Shown: positions 8,577-17,230 of the stretch, one piece after another
Numbering within the stretch: the stretch's first letter is position 1
How the letters are laid out: every line of letters begins with the position of its first letter
Source of the DNA: CAZRIE01 sp964600075
GTDB lineage: Bacteria; Bacteroidota; Bacteroidia; Flavobacteriales; Flavobacteriaceae
Assembly (NCBI GenBank): GCA_964600075.1
Contig: CAZRIE010000006.1
Coordinates: 1-64,000, forward strand
Length of the DNA stretch: 64,000 nucleotides
Direction of reading: 5' to 3'
Notes under the pieces: generated by a model
The model's input: only the letters and a program-made list of their open reading frames with translations
What the model was told of the DNA's origin: nothing
The model's database searches: none
Position numbers and translations under genes: made by a program

Positions 8577-9848
8577 ATGTTACAGCTACAGGCCATTCGA
8601 GATAAAAAGGACGCAATCGTAAAAGCGCTTAAAAAAAGGAATATCGATGCTGCACCTTTAGTGGATGCCGTTCTGCAATTGGATGAAAAACGCCGTGCAA
8701 CACAAACGCAACTTGACAATACCTTGGCGGAAAGCAACATGCTTTCTAAAGAGATCGGTATGCTCTTCAAAAACGGAAAAGCGCAAGAGGCCAATATACT
8801 TAAAGAAAAAACGGGAATCTTAAAAGAAGATTCCAAAAAATTGGGCGATGAACTCAATACAACTTCAGAAGAGCTTCAAAAGCTATTATATCAAATACCC
8901 AATGTACCCCATGCTTCCGTTCCTGCGGGGAATTCAGATGAAGATAATGAAGAAATTTTCAAAGAAGGCGAAATTCCTGTTTTAGATACCAATGCCCTAC
9001 CCCATTGGGAACTTGCCAAAAAATATGATATTATCGATTTTGAACTTGGGGTAAAAGTTACCGGTGCGGGGTTTCCGGTGTACAAAGGAAAAGGTGCACG
9101 GCTTCAACGCGCCTTGATTTCCTATTTCTTAGACAAAAATACCGAGGCCGGTTATACCGAAATACAAGTGCCGTATGTGGTCAACGAAGCATCCGGCTAT
9201 GGCACGGGACAATTACCCGATAAGGAAGGCCAAATGTACCATATCGGCGAGGATGACCTGTACCTGATTCCTACTGCGGAGGTACCCGTGACCAACCTTT
9301 TTCGAGACGAAATTTTAAAGGAAAATGATTTCCCGATTCGCTATACAGCCTATACCCCATGTTTTAGAAGAGAAGCGGGAAGTTATGGCGCCCATGTTCG
9401 CGGACTAAATCGGTTACATCAATTCGATAAGGTCGAGATCGTTCGGGTAGAACATCCCAAGAAATCGTATGACGCTTTAGACGGAATGGTAGCGCATGTA
9501 AAAAGCATACTCGTTGAACTAAAACTCCCCTATCGTATCCTCAGGCTTTGCGGTGGCGACCTGGGCTTTACGTCTGCCCTGACTTATGATTTTGAAGTTT
9601 TTTCAGCGGCTCAAGACCGTTGGCTAGAAATCAGTTCGGTCTCCAATTTCGAGACCTATCAGGCAAATCGCTTAAAACTTCGTTACAAAGACGAGAACGG
9701 CAAAAACCAATTGGCACATACCTTGAACGGTAGCTCACTGGCACTACCTAGAGTGTTAGCCGGTATTTTGGAGAACTACCAGACAGCCGACGGAATCCAA
9801 ATCCCTGAAGTTTTGGTACCCTATTGTGGTTTTAAAGTAATAGACTGA
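8577..9848 (+). CDS. serS: Serine--tRNA ligase
   Basis: A class II aminoacyl-tRNA synthetase that charges tRNA-Ser. The first 110 residues form the long antiparallel coiled-coil arm that contacts the tRNA variable arm (Lys/Glu-rich heptads). The catalytic core carries LIPTAEVPVTN, motif 2 FRREAGSYG (from residue 263) and motif 3 near the C-terminus (NGSSLALPRVLAGILENYQ). At 423 residues it has the usual length. It heads a block with TPR, DUF4286, GGCT-like and rsmA genes on the same strand; a similar order is familiar from other Flavobacteriaceae. Confidence 0.97.
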   Translation: MLQLQAIRDKKDAIVKALKKRNIDAAPLVDAVLQLDEKRRATQTQLDNTLAESNMLSKEIGMLFKNGKAQEANILKEKTGILKEDSKKLGDELNTTSEELQKLLYQIPNVPHASVPAGNSDEDNEEIFKEGEIPVLDTNALPHWELAKKYDIIDFELGVKVTGAGFPVYKGKGARLQRALISYFLDKNTEAGYTEIQVPYVVNEASGYGTGQLPDKEGQMYHIGEDDLYLIPTAEVPVTNLFRDEILKENDFPIRYTAYTPCFRREAGSYGAHVRGLNRLHQFDKVEIVRVEHPKKSYDALDGMVAHVKSILVELKLPYRILRLCGGDLGFTSALTYDFEVFSAAQDRWLEISSVSNFETYQANRLKLRYKDENGKNQLAHTLNGSSLALPRVLAGILENYQTADGIQIPEVLVPYCGFKVID

Positions 9849-10004
9849 CGTCGTTGCAAGTAGCGAAACGAGCATGCGGTTTTCCTTTTTTCTTGTTATT
9901 GATAAGAACAGTGCGGAATTTTGTGTAAACCGACCATAAAGCATTTAATGGCATCATTTCGCCGAATTATCTTCCCCTTAACAGCTTTTTTTCATGGGCT
10001 GATG

Positions 10005-10012
10005 TAAATTTG
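10005..10012 (+). promoter_or_regulatory. Candidate -7 promoter element for the TPR gene
   Basis: TAAATTTG matches TAnnTTTG and ends 13 bases before the ATG at 10026, so the transcript would have almost no leader. The match could arise by chance in A+T-rich DNA. Confidence 0.35.
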
Positions 10013-10025
10013 TTAAATTTCCTTT

Positions 10026-11810
10026 ATGAAGGTTTTTTATTGTATCGCCGTTCTTTTGATTTCGATGTCCACTATTGCCCAAGACGACTTCCTCGCCAAG
10101 CAATATTTCAATGATGGGGAGTATGAAAAGGCCGTGGTATTCTATGAAAAATTAGTAAAGAAGAATCCACGTCGAACCGACTATGCCGAAGGCCTCATCG
10201 CCACCTACCAACAATTAGAACGTTATTCGGATGTAGAAAAATTTCTGTTGAAAAAAATCGACAAAGGTAACGCCTACCCCACGCTTCTGATCGAGTTTGG
10301 CTATAACTACACATTACAGAACTTGCCGCAAAAGGCGAACGAATATTACAAAAAAGCTATTGCAGTAATCGACGAAAACCCAAATCTGGGTTACGGTATC
10401 GGGTTTAGATTCCAAAAATATGCGTTGTTAGACCAAGCGTTGGAGGCCTACACCAAGTCTATGGAGCTCAACCCAGAGCTCGACTATAATTATCAAATGG
10501 CAAAGATTTATGGCGAGCAGGGCAATATTGAAAAAATGTACACTTCCTACTTAAAGCTGATCAGCCAAGGCAAGACCTCGAAATCGAACGTTCTACGCAA
10601 TATCGATGACTTTATTTCTTCAGATGCCGAGAACGAGAATAATCTCAAGTTTAAAAAGATTCTACTGCGGAATGCGCAAAAAAACCCAAATATTCTTTGG
10701 AACCAACTCTTAAGTTGGCTCTTTGTACAACAAAAACAGTACAGCAGTGCCTTTCGGCAAGAAAAGGCCATATATAAGCGGATGGACGGGGCTTCGCTGC
10801 AACGTCTTGAAGGACTCGGCGATTTAGCCCTGGAGGATAACGAAATTGAAACGGCCAAGGAAATCTTCAAATATATTGCCAATAACAGCAATGACGAGAT
10901 TACCAAGTTGAATGCCCAATTGAACCTTATCGAAATTCAACTTTTAGATAGGGACACGAAGAAACTGGACGCCGTTCAAAAACAGTTCGATGAGTTGATG
11001 GCCATTCACGGCTATAAAAGCCAAACCTTGCAACTACAGGTCGCCTATGCCAACTTTCTGACCTTCAAAAGAGACCTGCCCGAACCCGCTATCGACATCC
11101 TCAAGAAAAGCTTGGAACTGCCTTTGAATTCTCGCGGAAGGGCATTTGTGAAATTGACCCTTGGCGATATCTTGGTCTTTGACAAAAAGTTCAATGAAGC
11201 TTTGATCTATTTTTCCCAAATACAGAAAAACCTCAAAAATGATGTATTGGGCCAAAATGCGCGATACAAAGTAGCGCAGACCAGTTTTTATAAAGGCGAT
11301 TTCGATTGGGCGTTGACCCAACTGAAAGTACTGCGTAGTTCAACTTCACAGCTCATTGCCAACGATGCCATGCAGTTGAGTCTGTTGATTTCAGATAATT
11401 CCTTGGAAGATTCCACACAAACGGCCTTAAAAAAATACGCCCGTGCCGACCTTTTGGGCTATCAGAACAAAACGGAGGATGCGATAGCCGAACTCGATGA
11501 CATACTCAAAAACCATAAAGGAGAAAAAATCGAGGACGAAGCACTTTTGAAACAAGGCCAGCTTCTGGAGGGTCTAAAGGATTATGAAGCCGCCGAATTC
11601 AATTATCGAAAAATTACGGAGTTTTACTCCGGTGGAATTTTAGCTGACGATGCCCATTTTGCATTGGGCGAACTCTACAGGAACATCTTGAACGAACCTG
11701 AGAAAGCCAAGGTCCAATACGAAAAGATTATCTATAATTATCAGGATAGTTTTTATTTTCCACAGGCACGGAAAAATTTTAGAATGCTGAGAGGAGACTC
11801 GATAAATTAA
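10026..11810 (+). CDS. Secreted tetratricopeptide-repeat protein
   Basis: A 594-residue protein with an N-terminal signal peptide (MKVFYCIAVLLISMSTIAQ) and a series of TPR helical hairpins through its length (for example DGEYEKAVVFYEKLVKKNP near residue 30, and paired motifs around 90-150 and 340-590). TPR arrays are protein-interaction scaffolds, here expected in the periplasm or at the outer membrane. The last repeats resemble the YbgF/BamD-like tandem TPR type (DDAHFALGELYRN). No catalytic domain is seen. Homologous TPR genes sit next to serS and rsmA in related genomes (from memory). The specific partner is unknown. Confidence 0.85.
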   Translation: MKVFYCIAVLLISMSTIAQDDFLAKQYFNDGEYEKAVVFYEKLVKKNPRRTDYAEGLIATYQQLERYSDVEKFLLKKIDKGNAYPTLLIEFGYNYTLQNLPQKANEYYKKAIAVIDENPNLGYGIGFRFQKYALLDQALEAYTKSMELNPELDYNYQMAKIYGEQGNIEKMYTSYLKLISQGKTSKSNVLRNIDDFISSDAENENNLKFKKILLRNAQKNPNILWNQLLSWLFVQQKQYSSAFRQEKAIYKRMDGASLQRLEGLGDLALEDNEIETAKEIFKYIANNSNDEITKLNAQLNLIEIQLLDRDTKKLDAVQKQFDELMAIHGYKSQTLQLQVAYANFLTFKRDLPEPAIDILKKSLELPLNSRGRAFVKLTLGDILVFDKKFNEALIYFSQIQKNLKNDVLGQNARYKVAQTSFYKGDFDWALTQLKVLRSSTSQLIANDAMQLSLLISDNSLEDSTQTALKKYARADLLGYQNKTEDAIAELDDILKNHKGEKIEDEALLKQGQLLEGLKDYEAAEFNYRKITEFYSGGILADDAHFALGELYRNILNEPEKAKVQYEKIIYNYQDSFYFPQARKNFRMLRGDSIN

Positions 11811-11814
11811 AATG

Positions 11815-11868
11815 CAAGTTCAAGTGTCAAGCTCAAAAGGGCCTAAACTGAACTTGAACTTGAACTTG
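11815..11868. repeat. Inverted repeat built from AACTTG units
   Basis: CAAGTTCAAGT at 11815-11825 is the exact reverse complement of ACTTGAACTTG at 11852-11862 and again in register six bases later, because the right arm holds three tandem AACTTG units. The hairpin fills the gap between the TPR and DUF4286 genes. It has no T-run, so it is more likely a repeat or mRNA-processing hairpin than a terminator. Confidence 0.6.
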
Positions 11869-11872
11869 AAAA

Positions 11873-12184
11873 ATGTACATCTATAACATAACTACCAACA
11901 TCGAAGAATCCGTTCACGAAGAATGGTTGCACTGGATGCAAGAAATACATATTCCCGATGTATTGGCGACGGGTAAGTTCTTAAACGCCAAAATGAGCAG
12001 GGTGCTGGTCGAAGAAGAAATGGGGGGCTTGACCTATTCCGTACAGTTTACAACAGTAGACAGGGCGAGACTTCAAAAATACTATTCCGATGATGCGCCT
12101 AGGTTGCGCGACGATGCCCTTAAACGTTTCCCCAATAAGTTTGTTTCATTCCGTACAGAACTTGAAATTATAAGCGAACACTAA
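11873..12184 (+). CDS. DUF4286 family protein
   Basis: A 103-residue soluble protein (MYIYNITTNIEESVHEEWLHWM, with a later FVSFRTELEII end) that matches the DUF4286 family, a small ferredoxin-like alpha/beta fold found mostly in Bacteroidota. No active-site motif and no export signal are visible. It lies 62 bases after the TPR gene and in the serS-rsmA neighbourhood where this family usually occurs. Its function is unknown. Confidence 0.8.
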   Translation: MYIYNITTNIEESVHEEWLHWMQEIHIPDVLATGKFLNAKMSRVLVEEEMGGLTYSVQFTTVDRARLQKYYSDDAPRLRDDALKRFPNKFVSFRTELEIISEH

Positions 12185-12341
12185 TGTTATACTCCTGTCA
12201 TATAGAAATCCGAGTTTTTCTGTCTTTCTTTTCCCCTTTCCCCAAGTTAAAATCATCAACCGTAGCTATGGGTATGTCTGATAATTTTGTCTTGGGAAAG
12301 AAAAAAATAAAATTTCCAAAATTTCCAAATTTGTATATGCC

Positions 12342-12653
12342 ATGAGTATATATCTGTTCAGTTACGATACCCTTCAAGATAAAAACATCCAAAACGAACT
12401 GTTTCATAGGCTATTGATAGGAAACCCTGATTTACTTTTAGGATTCGAACTTCCACGGAAAAAGGCCTATGGAGAATATTCCGTTATCTCTAGGGCAACT
12501 AATCCGTCTTCGTCTGTAAAAGGGATGGTCTACCAAATCTCAGCTGGGGAGATAGAGAAAGTAGATGCCTACGAAGGCGAAGAATACGTTAGAATTTTAG
12601 TCAAACTGCAATCAGGTAAAAAAGCTTGGGTATATATTGCCAAAGAGCCTTAA
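12342..12653 (+). CDS. Gamma-glutamylcyclotransferase-like (AIG2/GGCT fold) protein
   Basis: A 103-residue protein with the GGCT-like fold: an N-terminal LFSYDTLQDKNIQ strand-loop, a central strand region, the GMVYQISAGEIEKVDAYEGEEYVRI segment (the GxxYxI...LDxYEG pattern) and a final strand AWVYIA. The usual substrate-loop signature is YGTL or YGSL; here the glycine is Asp (YDTL), which could alter or abolish binding in the usual pocket. Members act on gamma-glutamyl amines or peptides, or have no known activity. It is followed 9 bases later by rsmA. Confidence 0.8.
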   Translation: MSIYLFSYDTLQDKNIQNELFHRLLIGNPDLLLGFELPRKKAYGEYSVISRATNPSSSVKGMVYQISAGEIEKVDAYEGEEYVRILVKLQSGKKAWVYIAKEP

Positions 12654-12662
12654 TTTCTCGCT

Positions 12663-13532
12663 ATGTCGAAAAAGAAAAAACGAAATAAAACTTCACATAA
12701 TAAATATCAGAAGCCCTGGCAGGATAAGAGCCCCGTAAAGGCAAAAAAATATTTGGGGCAACATTTTCTGAAAGACGAAGAAATTGCCCGACAAATTGCA
12801 GAAACCCTTTCATTGAAAGGCTATAAGAACGTTATCGAAATCGGCCCGGGCACAGGTGTACTGACCAAATATCTATTGTTACGAGAAATGGATCTCGTGG
12901 CTATGGACCTCGACGCTGATTCCATCGTTTACCTCAACCATAACTTTCCTTTAGAGCATCCTAAAGTTTTACAGGGAAATGGATCTTTTAAGGTCATTGA
13001 AGCCGACTTTCTGAATTTCGACCTCACATCGCTTTTTGGTGATGCACAGTTCGCAATTACCGGAAACTTCCCCTACAACATTTCTACCCAGATCGTTTTC
13101 AAAATGTTGGAGATGAAAGAGCAAATTCCTGAATTTTCGGGTATGTTCCAAAAAGAAGTGGCCCAACGTATCTGTGAAAAGGAAGGAAACAAAACGTACG
13201 GTATTCTTTCCGTTCTAGTGCAGGCGTATTATGATGCCGAATACCTTTTTACAGTACACCCGGAGGTATTCGATCCGCCACCGAAAGTACAATCGGGAGT
13301 TTTACGGCTCGTTCGTAAAGCGAATTTCAAATTAGATTGCGACGAAAAACTGTTTTTTCGCGTTGTTAAAGCGGCTTTCAACCATCGCCGAAAGACCATA
13401 CGAAACAGCCTTAAAACCTTTGAGCTTTCCGATGGTTTACGAGCGGACACCATTTTCGACCAACGCCCGGAACAATTGAGTGTTAATGATTTTATCGGAC
13501 TTACTCAAAAAATAGCGCAAGAACAAAACTGA
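12663..13532 (+). CDS. rsmA: 16S rRNA (adenine1518-N6/1519-N6)-dimethyltransferase
   Basis: RsmA (KsgA) dimethylates two adjacent adenosines in helix 45 of 16S rRNA late in 30S assembly, using S-adenosylmethionine. Visible signatures are KKYLGQHFLKDEEIA, the SAM-binding EIGPGTGVLTKYLL, the catalytic motif IV GNFPYNIST, and the C-terminal helical domain with FNHRRKTIRNSLK. The protein begins with about 27 Lys-rich residues before KKYLGQHFL, more than the few usual in the family; no internal start codon would shorten it, so the basic tail appears real. It follows the GGCT-like gene by 9 bases. Confidence 0.96.
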   Translation: MSKKKKRNKTSHNKYQKPWQDKSPVKAKKYLGQHFLKDEEIARQIAETLSLKGYKNVIEIGPGTGVLTKYLLLREMDLVAMDLDADSIVYLNHNFPLEHPKVLQGNGSFKVIEADFLNFDLTSLFGDAQFAITGNFPYNISTQIVFKMLEMKEQIPEFSGMFQKEVAQRICEKEGNKTYGILSVLVQAYYDAEYLFTVHPEVFDPPPKVQSGVLRLVRKANFKLDCDEKLFFRVVKAAFNHRRKTIRNSLKTFELSDGLRADTIFDQRPEQLSVNDFIGLTQKIAQEQN

Positions 13533-13627
13533 AATTTTTGACCAACCTGTCTCTGACCAATTTCTTAAATGTAGCCAAAAAAATAGGGTTACAAACTTTT
13601 TAAACCCGAAACCCGAAACCAAAAACC

Positions 13628-13680
13628 CTTACGCGTTTTTTCTTAGCTTTGCCCATTCTAAAGATAGCTTTACGCGTAAG
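13628..13680 (+). promoter_or_regulatory. mgtE upstream region: TAnnTTTG promoter between paired TTACGCGT sites
   Basis: CTTACGCGT (13628-13636) and its exact reverse complement ACGCGTAAG (13672-13680) flank the candidate -7 box TAGCTTTG (13644-13651), and the right arm ends one base before the mgtE ATG. Each arm has an ACGCGT core, and the right one extends to a perfect 10-bp palindrome TTACGCGTAA. This could be a pair of operator sites or, if transcription starts upstream of both arms, a hairpin that hides the start codon. Confidence 0.4.
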
Positions 13681-13681
13681 A

Positions 13682-15034
13682 ATGAATCCGTTTAAACTCA
13701 CAGACGAACTGGTTGCCGAAATCGAGCAGCTCATCAAAAACCAGAAGGGCACCGAACTGGTCACTCTTATGGAAGATGTCCACTATGCCGATGTCGCCGA
13801 AATCATCAATGAGCTAAACGAAGACGAGGCTACCTATCTCATCAAATTGCTCGAGAGCGACAAAACTTCGGATGTACTTACCGAGTTGGATGAAGACGTT
13901 AGGGAAGCCATTCTGAACAACCTCTCCGCAAAGGAAATTGCCGAGGAAATTGAGGAACTCGATACCGATGATGCCGCAGATATCATTGGGGAACTCCCCA
14001 ATGAAATGGTAAAAAAGGTCATTTCGGAAATTGAGGATCGAGACCACGCCAAAGATATTGTTGACCTGCTACGTTACGACGAAAACTCGGCCGGTGGACT
14101 CATGGCAAAAGAACTGGTCAAGGTCAGGGAAAATTGGGATGTGCTCAAATGCGTGAAGGAAATGCGTACGCAGGCCGAAAATGTAAAGCGTGTGCACTCC
14201 ATTTATGTTGTTGACGACGACGACAAATTAAAAGGTCGTTTGTCCCTAAAAGACTTGTTGACCACCTCTACAAGAACCCATATCGCAGAGGTCTATATTC
14301 CCAAAGTTGATTCGGTAAATGTAAACGAAAAGCCAGAGGAAGTCGCCAAAATCATGCAGAAGTATGATTTGGAGGCTATTCCGGTTGTTGATGAAATTGG
14401 TCGTTTGGTAGGCCGTATCACGATTGACGATATTGTGGATGTCATTCGAGAAGAGGCCGATAAAGATTACCAAATGGCGGCAGGTATCTCTCAAGACGTA
14501 GAGGCCGATGACAGTATTTGGGAACTGACCCGTGCCCGTTTACCATGGCTTTTTTTAGGATTGCTTGGTGGCGTCGGTGCAGCGGTCATCATGGGTAGTT
14601 TTGAGGAAATAATCAGTAAACATGCCATTTTATTCTTTTTTACCCCGCTGATTGCGGCCATGGCCGGAAACGTAGGTGTACAATCAAGTGCCATTATAGT
14701 ACAGGGGCTTGCCAATGACGACCTGAAAGGGAGCATTGGCAACCGTTTGATCAAAGAAATGCTACTGGCCACATTAAACGGACTGATATTGGCAGCCATA
14801 CTTTTACTTTTTACTTGGGCCTACAATGGCGATTTTTTAACCGCTCTTGCTATTTCCATTTCCTTAGTAGTAGTCATTATAGTTGCCGGAATCATCGGCA
14901 CATTTACGCCATTATTTCTTCATAAGCGCGGTATTGATCCGGCTATCGCAACCGGACCATTTATTACGACCAGCAACGATATTTTCGGAATCCTGATTTA
15001 TTTTTGGATCGCAAAGGTCGTTTTGGGAATATAG
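13682..15034 (+). CDS. mgtE: Magnesium transporter MgtE
   Basis: A Mg2+ channel of the inner membrane. From the N-terminus: the cytoplasmic superhelical MgtE N domain (about 1-130, with repeated LxELDxDDAADIIGELP-like helices), a tandem CBS pair (about 135-260, RVHSIYVVDDDDKLKGRLS and IPVVDEIGRLVGRITIDD), the connecting helix, and five transmembrane helices (about 285-450) including GNVGVQSSAIIVQGLA and TFTPLFLHKRGIDPAIATGPF, which form the pore. Start: ATG at 13682 (MNPFKLTDEL), giving 450 residues, is preferred to a non-ATG start 33 bases upstream inside the inverted repeat. Mg2+ gating through the N/CBS domains is known for the family. Confidence 0.95.
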   Translation: MNPFKLTDELVAEIEQLIKNQKGTELVTLMEDVHYADVAEIINELNEDEATYLIKLLESDKTSDVLTELDEDVREAILNNLSAKEIAEEIEELDTDDAADIIGELPNEMVKKVISEIEDRDHAKDIVDLLRYDENSAGGLMAKELVKVRENWDVLKCVKEMRTQAENVKRVHSIYVVDDDDKLKGRLSLKDLLTTSTRTHIAEVYIPKVDSVNVNEKPEEVAKIMQKYDLEAIPVVDEIGRLVGRITIDDIVDVIREEADKDYQMAAGISQDVEADDSIWELTRARLPWLFLGLLGGVGAAVIMGSFEEIISKHAILFFFTPLIAAMAGNVGVQSSAIIVQGLANDDLKGSIGNRLIKEMLLATLNGLILAAILLLFTWAYNGDFLTALAISISLVVVIIVAGIIGTFTPLFLHKRGIDPAIATGPFITTSNDIFGILIYFWIAKVVLGI

Positions 15035-15159
15035 AAAAACCAAATGCTCCAAAAGGATTATCCCCTATATTTGCGTTAAACACTTCTCCTTGAATACTAT
15101 CTAAAAACTACACTGCGAGACATTTGAGTATTTTAAGAGGCGTAACAGAAATAGCACCT

Positions 15160-15525
15160 ATGACTCCCATCAATCTAAAACAAAAACATACGCTCTTTAC
15201 CAAACAATGGCACCCGCACCAGATTGCGACCGTTGACGATATGCAGGTCATCTTGGCAAAAATTCGGGGCGAGTTCGTTTGGCACGCACATGAACACGAA
15301 GACGAGCTTTTTCAGGTCTTGAAAGGCACGATGTACATGCAGTTCCGTGACCGGACCGAAGTTGTCAAAGAAGGTGAAATTATTGTCGTGCCTAAAGGAG
15401 TGGAACATTGCCCCTCGACCAAAAACGGGGAAGAAGTACATTTGCTTCTTTTCGAAAAACAAACCACCGCCCACACGGGCGATATAGCACACGAACTTAC
15501 CCAAACCCATTATCCTGCAATATGA
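15160..15525 (+). CDS. Cupin-domain protein
   Basis: A 121-residue single-cupin protein. Cupin motif 1 appears as WHAHEHEDELFQVLKGTMYM (metal-ligand His/His/Glu) and motif 2 as IVVPKGVEHCP (His ligand). Small cupins of this type bind a divalent metal and may be isomerases, dioxygenases or sugar or ligand binders; the reaction cannot be inferred. The ATG at 15160 is chosen over an upstream TTG. Its stop overlaps the start of the next gene (ATGA at 15522-15525), so the broken hydrolase downstream was probably coupled to it. Confidence 0.85.
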   Translation: MTPINLKQKHTLFTKQWHPHQIATVDDMQVILAKIRGEFVWHAHEHEDELFQVLKGTMYMQFRDRTEVVKEGEIIVVPKGVEHCPSTKNGEEVHLLLFEKQTTAHTGDIAHELTQTHYPAI

Positions 15526-16278
15526 AGACGTGCTATTGCATTAGTGTTCTAATACTAGTTGTAAGCCATCTATCCCTAAAGGGTCAAGAAAACCTATCCA
15601 AATCGGAAACTTCATTTTCCAAAATTCAGTTTAAGGAAGGTACACGCGATGTAACTCTAACCAATAATTACAACAAACGGTGGAAGATGCGGGTCAACTT
15701 TCCCGGGGAAACCCAAGAAGAAAACAGTTTGGTCGTTGCGCTGCATTGGGCCGGCGCAGGTAATACCTATAAGGAATTCAATGACTGTTTGGCACTTCCG
15801 GGTTTAGAAGTGTTGAACGCTATTATTGGCTCTCCAGAAGGGGAAAGTCAATTGTGGTCTACGGGAAATAATATCGAGAAAGTACTTTCTATCATAGCGA
15901 ATGCCCCAAAATATTGGAATGTCGATGCCGAAAAGATAGCTGTCGCGGGCTATAGCAACGGCGGTAACGGAAATTGGTATTTTGCACAGCAGCATCCCGA
16001 ACTGTTTTCTGCCGCTATTCCTATGGCAAGTGCATATCCTATCAACCAAAAAAATTGAAATTCCTTTGTATGTCATCCATGGGGCCAAAGACGAGCTTTT
16101 TGAGCTTGCGACAACTAAAAAATGGGTCGAAAAGATTAAAGGGAAAGGAACAGATCTTACATTTGTGGTAAATGAACAACTTTCACATTTTGATGGATGT
16201 GCCTATATTTCCGATAAAAAAAATGCCTGGGAATGGTTAAAAGTATTATGGGCAAATAAAGAAACCCAGAAAGATTAA
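15522..16278 (+). pseudogene. Secreted alpha/beta hydrolase, frameshifted at an A7 tract
   Basis: The first frame (15522-16058) encodes a signal peptide (MKTCYCISVLILVVSHLSLKG) and a hydrolase core with the nucleophile elbow GYSNGG, then stops at PINQKN. The rest of the fold continues in another frame from about 16054 to 16278 (IEIPLYVIHGAKDELFEL, then LSHFDGCAY) and supplies the expected catalytic Asp and His. The switch lies exactly at seven A residues (16048-16054); six A residues would restore one 251-residue protein reading PINQKIEIPLYVIHG. It is either a true frameshift mutation, an assembly error, or slippage at the A tract. The start overlaps the cupin stop by four bases. Confidence 0.8.
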
Positions 16279-16286
16279 AAAATCAT

Positions 16287-17228
16287 ATGAAAATATTACA
16301 TGTAGACGCTAATCACCCGTTACTTTTGGAGCAATTCGCCAATTTGGGTTTTCAGAACGATGAAGACTATACCTCCTCCAAAAAGGAAATAGAAGAAAAA
16401 ATTCAAGACTACGACGGGCTCATCATTCGCAGTCGGTTCACCGTTGATCGGGAATTCTTGAACAAGGCGACCAACCTTAAATTCATCGGAAGACTCGGTG
16501 CCGGGTTGGAAAATATCGATGTCAGACATGCCGAAGCGAACGACATTTTCTTGGCCGCGGCCCCCGAAGGAAACAGAAACGCCGTTGGTGAACACACCTT
16601 GGGTATGCTACTTTCCCTTTTCAACAAACTCAACAAAGCGGACCGAGAAGTGCGCTCTGGCAAGTGGGATCGCGAAGGCAACCGTGGTGTCGAATTGGAA
16701 GGAAAGACCGTAGGCATTATCGGCTACGGAAATATGGGTAAGGCCTTCGCCAAAAAACTTAGAGGCTTTGATGTTCATGAAGTCATCTGTTATGATATCA
16801 AAGGGGGTGTCGGCGATGAAAACGCCAGACAAGTGGGTATTATGGAACTACAACAGCATACCGAGGTACTAAGCTTGCACGTTCCGCAAATGACGGATAC
16901 CATCGGTATAATCAACACCGAATTCATCAGTAAATTCCATCATCCGTTTTGGCTGTTGAATTCCGCACGGGGCAAATGTGTGATTACCGAAGATTTAGTG
17001 ACGGCCCTAAAATCGGGCAAGATATTGGGAGCAGGCCTAGACGTGCTGGAATACGAAAAAGCATCTTTTGAGCACATGTTTACTGACGATGCACTACCCC
17101 AAGCGTTCGAGTACTTAATTAATGCGGAAAATGTAATCCTCTCCCCCCACGTGGGCGGATGGACGGTCGAAAGCCTAGAAAAACTCGCGCAGACCATTGT
17201 AGATAAAATCAGGGCAGAATTTTGCTGA
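16287..17228 (+). CDS. D-2-hydroxyacid dehydrogenase, phosphoglycerate dehydrogenase-like
   Basis: A 313-residue NAD-dependent dehydrogenase of the SerA/formate-glycerate dehydrogenase family. The catalytic domain begins MKILHVDANHPLLLEQF; the Rossmann domain shows GKTVGIIGYGNMGKAFA. The catalytic triad positions are visible: Arg in LLNSARGKCVI, Glu in GLDVLEYEKA, and His in ILSPHVGGW. It lacks the C-terminal ACT domain of long SerA forms, so it may be a short 3-phosphoglycerate dehydrogenase of serine synthesis or another 2-hydroxyacid dehydrogenase. It starts 8 bases after the frameshifted hydrolase. Confidence 0.87.
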   Translation: MKILHVDANHPLLLEQFANLGFQNDEDYTSSKKEIEEKIQDYDGLIIRSRFTVDREFLNKATNLKFIGRLGAGLENIDVRHAEANDIFLAAAPEGNRNAVGEHTLGMLLSLFNKLNKADREVRSGKWDREGNRGVELEGKTVGIIGYGNMGKAFAKKLRGFDVHEVICYDIKGGVGDENARQVGIMELQQHTEVLSLHVPQMTDTIGIINTEFISKFHHPFWLLNSARGKCVITEDLVTALKSGKILGAGLDVLEYEKASFEHMFTDDALPQAFEYLINAENVILSPHVGGWTVESLEKLAQTIVDKIRAEFC

Positions 17229-17230
17229 AT

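Noticed and set aside
11815..11868. Short CRISPR-like array
   Set aside because: The repeats are 6 bases long, tandem without spacers.
16048..16054. Programmed -1 ribosomal frameshift at the A7 tract of the hydrolase gene
   Set aside because: Joining the two frames needs removal of one base (+1 direction), which does not fit the standard -1 slippery-heptamer mechanism; mutation or sequencing error is simpler.
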